Assembly (NCBI GenBank): GCA_003833135.1
Contig: QZLH01000295.1
Span: 1 to 64,000 of the forward strand
Reading direction: 5' to 3'
From: Oehlia diaphana
Lineage: Eukaryota > Glomeromycota > Glomeromycetes > Glomerales > Glomeraceae
DNA: 64,000 bases
Made by a program: the position numbers and the translations under genes. Within the stretch, counting starts at the first letter, position 1, and the number at the start of each line of letters is the position of its first letter. This document shows positions 58,773-64,000 of the stretch, one piece after another. The notes beneath the pieces were generated by a model. That model saw only the letters and a list, made by a program, of their open reading frames with translations. It was not told the DNA's origin and searched no databases.

Positions 58773-61232
58773 ATGAAAGAGCATAATGGAACTACCTCAG
58801 CGTCAGCTCCTACTCCTTCAGGCCGCAGGCAGTCAATCGCTCCTCAACAGCCTGCGATCATCTCCCAAGGAAGTTTACAAATGCGACCAAACTTCCAGCC
58901 CATGACTCATCCACAAACTTCCTTGCAACAAACTAACATAAATCATACAGGTTTGATGATCCAAAGGCCGATTGCACCTGGGATTCAACAGGTTGGCCCA
59001 AGTATGTTACCATTACAAGAACAACCACAACTGTTAGCTAGAGGAATGTATCCTACATCGCGCCAGTCAGCGTCAGTGGGAACGACTGTTTCTCCTAGAA
59101 TGTCTCGTCAACCACCCGCTCCTGCTTTGAAGCAATCTACTCAATCTTCACCCATAATGCCAACAGCAGGAGTTCCAACTTTTCAAAATGTTTCGGCTCA
59201 ACAACTTCCTATCTCACCGAGCTCTCGGGTTCCAGGAATAAGACAATCACCTCAGGCGCCATTTTATTCAAGCCCGATGTATCCTCTTGTGGATCAAACG
59301 AGTAATTATAGATCCGTCCCCGGTACAAATGCAAGTGTTAGACCACCTTCTATGAGTCCTGGTAGAATGAGTTTACCCCCACAATCGGGACACCAAAGTA
59401 GTGTAAATATGGCAACTATTCCACATAGTTATAATCCGCCTGTACATCATACATCTCAACAATCAAACCCTTCAATGTTGCCTCCTCAGAGTATGCAACC
59501 TCATCCATCACCTAGATTATCATCGTCTCATTCGGATTTGCAGTCAGCTTCAGTCCGAACAACACGTCCGCAATTAGCAAATCCAATGGTTGTACATGAC
59601 ACTAGACCATCTTCCACTTCTACATTAACACAAGGATTAACACAAGGTGTACAGCAACTTTCATTACGTTCTTCTATTCAAGAAACGCCTTCGAAAATGA
59701 CATCTATTCCACATGCTACTTTACGTCCTACTGAAGGACAACGTTCTATGCAAGAATCAGGTCCACAAGCAATGCAAGGTATTCAGCCTATCTCACACAC
59801 GTCTAGTCGTACTTCATCTCAGTCCTATGTTTCAGACGCGCCTCCGCCGTTAATTTCACAAAGTGTTCAGCTTGCTACTAATATTCGTAGCAATCCCAAA
59901 TTACTGCCACAACATGCACCAATACAACCTGCTCAGAGAATTAATAATCAAAAGCCAAGTTCGCCAATAATTTCACAAGCTAGTATAAAAACTACACAGG
60001 CTTCGCCAAAACCTATGCATTCATCCACAAAACCTTCTCATAGATCGCACAAAAATGGACATCATAATTCCCAGAAAAGTATACATCAATCAACTCAATT
60101 AACAGCAAGTCAGCAAGCGTCACAAAGAGCAGAAATTACAGAAGCAGCACAGGTGCTTTACTTGTCTTCCATGTCTGTAAGATCTAGAGAGGATCCACGC
60201 ATACGATATATGAATGCAGAACTTAATTCGCAATATGCTGCAATGAGTAATACTCATACTAATCCTGGTGAAGGTAGCCATTACAATCATCACCGCAATA
60301 GATACGCAGGGCCTATGTCTCTTGATAATTCTATGACGCGTGGAATGAATGATGAAAGCATATCAAGAGAGCAAGATATAGGATTAGTACCGCATAACAG
60401 AGGGCACAAAATGAAACATCGAGCTGAGGCTTTAGATAGTGGAGTCAAACTAAGAGCGCCATACGGATATGTTGAAGATAAAGAGGAAATCGAAATTCCT
60501 AATGGTACAAGACGACCTATTATTTACCGAGGAAGTAAGGAAGCAACGGATCAAGCTACGGAATTTGTAGGTGAAGCTAATGATAGCCCATACAAAGATA
60601 TTGATGTGGAAAATATTCTTGGCCCATTAGAGAAACCCGAAGATGCTGTACGTAAACCACATTATCGACGTATACTTAAAAGCAAACATCTTGAATCTTT
60701 AGCAAAAGAATTAATGGAAAGAATTGAGAAGGAGCATGAATTTAATAAGAAGATAAGTAGATTAATGATAGTATTGCAAGGAGATGATGATATGCATCAA
60801 GAACTCGATTTCCGACTAAATCCTCCACCGGAAACAGTTAGTACACGCGTATTTAAGGCTGAAGAGGTTGAAGGAGGAAAAAATTTTGGAGTACTCAATG
60901 TGGGTTTACAAGGAAATGATCGAAGTAAAGGAAAGAGAGCTCAGGAAGCTAAGGATCAAGGATTGGAAAATTTAATTATGGTACGCGAGCAATTACAAGA
61001 ACAACTTGAAAATAGCAATGAGATATTAAGACGTTACAATGAGACGAGGGAAGGTATATTAAAAGCTATACGACAAAGGAATATGATATATAGAAGATTG
61101 TGTGAAATTGATAAACAACGTAGAAAAGAAGAAAAGAATAGTGACAAAACTAGCACTCCACTAAAGAAACATCTACTCAAAGATAAGGAAAAGGAGAGGG
61201 AGAAAGAGAAGGAAAAAGAACGAGAAGTTTAG
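58773..61232 (+). CDS. Rxt2-like subunit of a Sin3/Rpd3 histone deacetylase complex
   Basis: One open frame of 819 aa without introns. Residues 1-470 are disordered and rich in Pro, Ser, Gln and Met. Residues about 540-615 match the N-terminal Rxt2 block: NRGHKMKHRAEALDSGVKL, then an acidic strand and RRPIIYRGSKEA. Later helices (HLESLAKELMERIEKEHEFN, KKISRLMIVLQGDDD; then a C-terminal coiled coil with ILRRYNETREGILKAIRQRN, MIYRRLCEID) parallel the Rxt2 C-terminal part. The tail is KEKEREKE-type low complexity. Rxt2 belongs to the large Rpd3 corepressor complex. The family call rests on short patterns, so it is moderate; the reading frame itself is certain. Confidence 0.72.
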   Translation: MKEHNGTTSASAPTPSGRRQSIAPQQPAIISQGSLQMRPNFQPMTHPQTSLQQTNINHTGLMIQRPIAPGIQQVGPSMLPLQEQPQLLARGMYPTSRQSASVGTTVSPRMSRQPPAPALKQSTQSSPIMPTAGVPTFQNVSAQQLPISPSSRVPGIRQSPQAPFYSSPMYPLVDQTSNYRSVPGTNASVRPPSMSPGRMSLPPQSGHQSSVNMATIPHSYNPPVHHTSQQSNPSMLPPQSMQPHPSPRLSSSHSDLQSASVRTTRPQLANPMVVHDTRPSSTSTLTQGLTQGVQQLSLRSSIQETPSKMTSIPHATLRPTEGQRSMQESGPQAMQGIQPISHTSSRTSSQSYVSDAPPPLISQSVQLATNIRSNPKLLPQHAPIQPAQRINNQKPSSPIISQASIKTTQASPKPMHSSTKPSHRSHKNGHHNSQKSIHQSTQLTASQQASQRAEITEAAQVLYLSSMSVRSREDPRIRYMNAELNSQYAAMSNTHTNPGEGSHYNHHRNRYAGPMSLDNSMTRGMNDESISREQDIGLVPHNRGHKMKHRAEALDSGVKLRAPYGYVEDKEEIEIPNGTRRPIIYRGSKEATDQATEFVGEANDSPYKDIDVENILGPLEKPEDAVRKPHYRRILKSKHLESLAKELMERIEKEHEFNKKISRLMIVLQGDDDMHQELDFRLNPPPETVSTRVFKAEEVEGGKNFGVLNVGLQGNDRSKGKRAQEAKDQGLENLIMVREQLQEQLENSNEILRRYNETREGILKAIRQRNMIYRRLCEIDKQRRKEEKNSDKTSTPLKKHLLKDKEKEREKEKEKEREV

Positions 61233-61972
61233 GAGAAAATAATATATAGTATTTGTGTAAAATAAAGTTAGGCTGTCAATATGATTATTTTATGTAAGTA
61301 AATAGGTATGTAAATTTTGTTATAAAAATGAGAAAAACAGTTGCAATGCTGAAAATGGGTTTAATGTAATATTTAAGTAAAGAATAATTTTTTGTTTACA
61401 ATTTCATCTAAAATTGACGGATGACAGGATTATCAAATTAATAATTTCATAAATAAAGTTGGCATACTTGGATAATTCGTGTAGCACAGAGTGCATATCA
61501 ATTAAGTAATTTAAACTGGATGGTTCTGCTACCGAGATTTATTATAATAAATAAGACTCAGTGTCGCCGAAGTTCTTATTTGTAAGAAAATATATTTCTT
61601 TTATCTAATTAGTATTAAGGATTTTATTTCGCCATTTATGACCATTTATGAAAATGATCTGGGTATTAACGATTGTATTATAATTCTAGATTATGAATTT
61701 ATAAACAATAGATGTTTATAAGATTTATTTTAATTATACTTTAACACAAAGTTATATAAAATATTTATTTAGAAATTACAAAAAAAAAGAAAGTTTCGTT
61801 TTAAAAGTAAATAAATTTAGAAATACATTAGCCAATTACAATATTATTGAATTCTATATATTCTATATTCAATTATTCAATTTAATATATATTACTTCAT
61901 TATAACTAACAATATTATTTTTTTTAAAAAAAAAATAAAAATAAAATATAATAAAATAAAAGAAAGAAGGGT
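61233..61972. other. Convergent spacer Rxt2-like / DPM2
   Basis: AT-rich, no gene or repeat of note. It carries both 3' ends. Confidence 0.65.
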
Positions 61973-62395
61973 TTAAGCTTTTTTAACATTTTTCTTTGCA
62001 CCATTACTTTTTATCATAACTAAAGCTAAGAATGTGAATACTACGGTAAGACCAAAAAGTAATAATACAACAGGTATTCTTATTGCGTATGATCTATCAG
62101 GAAAATATTCATGTAATGGATGTCCATCATCAACAAATGGCTAAATATTTAATATATATATAAACAGTATAACATCATTAAAGAATTTTCTTTAATTAAT
62201 AATTTATAAATTAAAGTATTATATTACATTACCATGATTAACGCCCATATGGTATAATATAAAAATAATGCTACAGAAGTTAAAAGCAACGTAGCTCCAA
62301 CTGCTTTATCACTTGATGCCTAGATAACATGTAATATAAGTATATAATCGAATTTAAAAACAAATCGATAAAGAATTTATTTTATCACAAACCAT
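61973..62395 (-). CDS. DPM2: DPM2, regulatory subunit of dolichol-phosphate mannose synthase
   Basis: Exons 62393-62395 (ATG only), 62233-62319 and 61973-62140 give 85 aa, the same size as human DPM2 (84). Two membrane helices are clear: VGATLLLTSVALFLYYTIWA with LIMPFVDDGHPLHEYFPDRS, and YAIRIPVVLLLFGLTVVFTF; the end is basic (KSNGAKKNVKKA). The LP/MPF-D-x-H-x-(I/L)H-(K/E)-YF-P-R-(A/S)YA pattern is specific to the family. DPM2 holds the synthase in the ER membrane, supplying mannose for N-glycans, GPI anchors and O-mannosylation. The first exon, a bare start codon followed by GTTTGT, is inferred from frame: there is no other in-frame ATG before the first helix. Confidence 0.85.
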
Positions 62396-62911
62396 AATTA
62401 TTAATTTAATTAATTGAAATAGTAGAAAAATAATCGATAGTAAGTAATTAAAAATTTTTATATTAATAATAAAGAGTCAAAAATAATAATGAAAACGAAA
62501 AAGGTAGGCTCAATTTCCAATTTTATATTCAGGATATTAATCAAATTTTAATTGGTTATTAAAATTTAGCCAATAATAATCTGACAGTAGTATATAATGC
62601 GAAATGTGAATCATAGCTGTATACTGTAATTAAAATAATTTATTTTTTAATTTATTAATTTATTTATTTATTTTTTTTTTTTTGATCCTTTAAATTATTA
62701 TAAAAAAAAAAAAAAAATGTTTTTTAACAAAACTTTGCTTTTACGTTAACTAAAAAAATGATTGTAAAAACTACATTTGAAAATAACGGAATAAGTTCAA
62801 GTACTAATTCACAAAATTATGCTTCATTTATCTTTTTTTTTTGTTAAAAAAAAATAGTGGTATTTAAGGTTTTTCTAAATGTGTATATATATTATGATTT
62901 CAAATAAAAAT
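62396..62911. other. Spacer DPM2 / EB1
   Basis: AT-rich with poly-T and poly-A runs near 62680-62716; no gene seen. Confidence 0.6.
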
Positions 62912-64000
62912 TTAAAAGGTTTCCTCATCATATACCTCTCCTTCGCCTGTTCCTTCCGGTGGAACTTCAAATCCATCCTAAAAAAGATATATTGATAATT
63001 TATTATCTAGTAAGAATTACTTGACAAAAAGAAAAATTTTATTGCATACCTCTGTACTGTAAAGAATGGTTTGAATTTCTTTCAATAATTGATTGTCAGG
63101 TTCAACATCAAGTTGTTGTTGAACCAAGATTTCGATATCTCTAAGTTTTCCGAAATAGAAATCACGTTCTTTCTCAAGGCCATCTACAGTAACCTTAAGG
63201 TCTTCATTTTGTTTGGTTAATTCGATCACCATAGCTGATTGATTGGTGTCATGATGTAACCCTGTAGATGGAATTCGTCCTATATAATACGAATAAGGAA
63301 ATTCGATATAATGATGTGGTATGATTTAGTCATGTAGATTAATTTAAACCCTTAAGACGATTGCTAATTTTAACCCACCTGCTGCTGTACTAGCAGCGGT
63401 TCTTTTTGGCATGGTTCTAGTGGCACCTCCACCAGATACCGATTTTACAACGCCTGCTCCACCACCGCCACGTCTTGCTTGGGCATCGTAGGGTCCACCG
63501 GGATAATAAGTATCCCAATACTTCTTCATCCACTGCAAGAATTCAAGATTATCTTGGAATTTACACTTAGTAAGACGCTCAATAGGAATTATCTATTATA
63601 CGTTTGATAAATTAAATAAGGAAAATCCCCCAAAAAAAACAATTAAATTTATTTCCCTTCTTTTTTTTTTACCTTGTCGATTTTGTGTTTGTCAAAAGCT
63701 GTCTGCAATACTTTGTAATTAGCAACATACTCATATTCATGTCTTGCGTTAAATTTAACCTTCTGCATTTGTACATCCCCTAATAAAATGATATATATTA
63801 GGAAAGTTATAAAGTCAGCATGACCAACATAAAATAAGAAATGATAACTATTTTACCAAATACTGAGTCAATAATTTGACAGTGAGCTGCGCCTATTGGA
63901 ATAAAGTTTTTTAAAAGCATCGGAAAATACGTCAGTATTTCAAAGTAACTTAAATACACAACGTACCAGATGTTGATTTGTAAAAACACCCGGAATATGT
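62912..64000 (-). CDS. EB1/Bim1/Mal3 microtubule plus-end protein (5' end cut by window)
   Basis: Visible minus-strand exons: 63967 to beyond 64000, 63857-63892, 63673-63779, 63379-63592, 63050-63279 and 62912-62977. The CH domain part reads [72 protein letters not shown] Gly/Ser/Arg-rich linker ([12 protein letters not shown]) follows, then the EB1 dimer domain with the hallmark [20 protein letters not shown] and [16 protein letters not shown], and an acidic end ([11 protein letters not shown]). EB1 tracks growing microtubule ends and recruits SxIP partners. The C-terminal residue is Phe instead of the Tyr of EEY tails. The start codon lies outside the window. Confidence 0.93.

Overview
The window looks like nuclear DNA of a filamentous fungus, most likely an arbuscular mycorrhizal (Glomeromycotina, Rhizophagus-like) genome. 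The reasons are the very AT-rich intergenic DNA, genes broken by many short GT-AG introns (about 60-190 bp), long homopolymer and simple-repeat tracts, a decayed AAA-ATPase-like/PD-(D/E)XK family member, and a gene set that mixes fungal proteins (Cyc8, Rxt2-like, Dbp8) with proteins shared with animals but lost from many fungi (SCAI, XLF, Asx-homology). The species name is inference; the eukaryotic, fungal character is well supported.

Layout: 1-3.1 kb is gene-poor repeat DNA. 3.1-12.8 kb carries four plus-strand genes: a RING protein with SUMO-interacting motifs, NHP2, a CDC50 flippase subunit and a SCAI homologue, with a decayed tandem duplication between the last two. 13.2-20.5 kb has YIP1 (-), a BioF-like enzyme with a C-terminal SKL (-), cardiolipin synthase (+) and XLF (-). 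20.5-23.7 kb is low-complexity DNA. 23.7-32.5 kb has the corepressor CYC8 (+) and a FYVE-armadillo protein (+). 32.8-34.4 kb is TMEM115 (-). 34.5-37.5 kb holds palindromic elements and the AAA-ATPase-like pseudogene. 37.5-48.6 kb has ARP2 (-), TTI1 (-), a SET/NAP histone chaperone (-), a syntaxin-8-like SNARE (+) and a Dbp8/DDX49 helicase (-). 49.0-55.3 kb has an intronless F-box protein (-), an HTH/HMG-like protein (+) and an Asx-homology protein (-). 57.2-64 kb has a Tra2-type splicing factor (-), an Rxt2-like protein (+), DPM2 (-) and the 3' part of an EB1 gene (-).

Most genes are housekeeping: membrane traffic and lipid asymmetry (CDC50, YIP1, TMEM115, syntaxin 8, FYVE-ARM), cytoskeleton (ARP2, EB1), RNA work (NHP2, Dbp8, Tra2), chromatin and transcription (CYC8, Rxt2-like, SET, Asx-homology, HMG-like) and genome stability (STUbL-like RING, XLF, SCAI, TTI1). 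There is no sign of an operon or a metabolic cluster. Exon models were built by hand from reading frame, splice signals and family conservation; for every complete multi-exon model the summed exon length is divisible by three. I did not find a convincing new multi-gene system. The best leads are the HTH/HMG-like protein with an unassigned C-terminal block, the Asx-homology protein, the SIM-rich RING protein, several very small exons, the decayed CDC50/SCAI duplication, and four MITE-like or palindromic elements.
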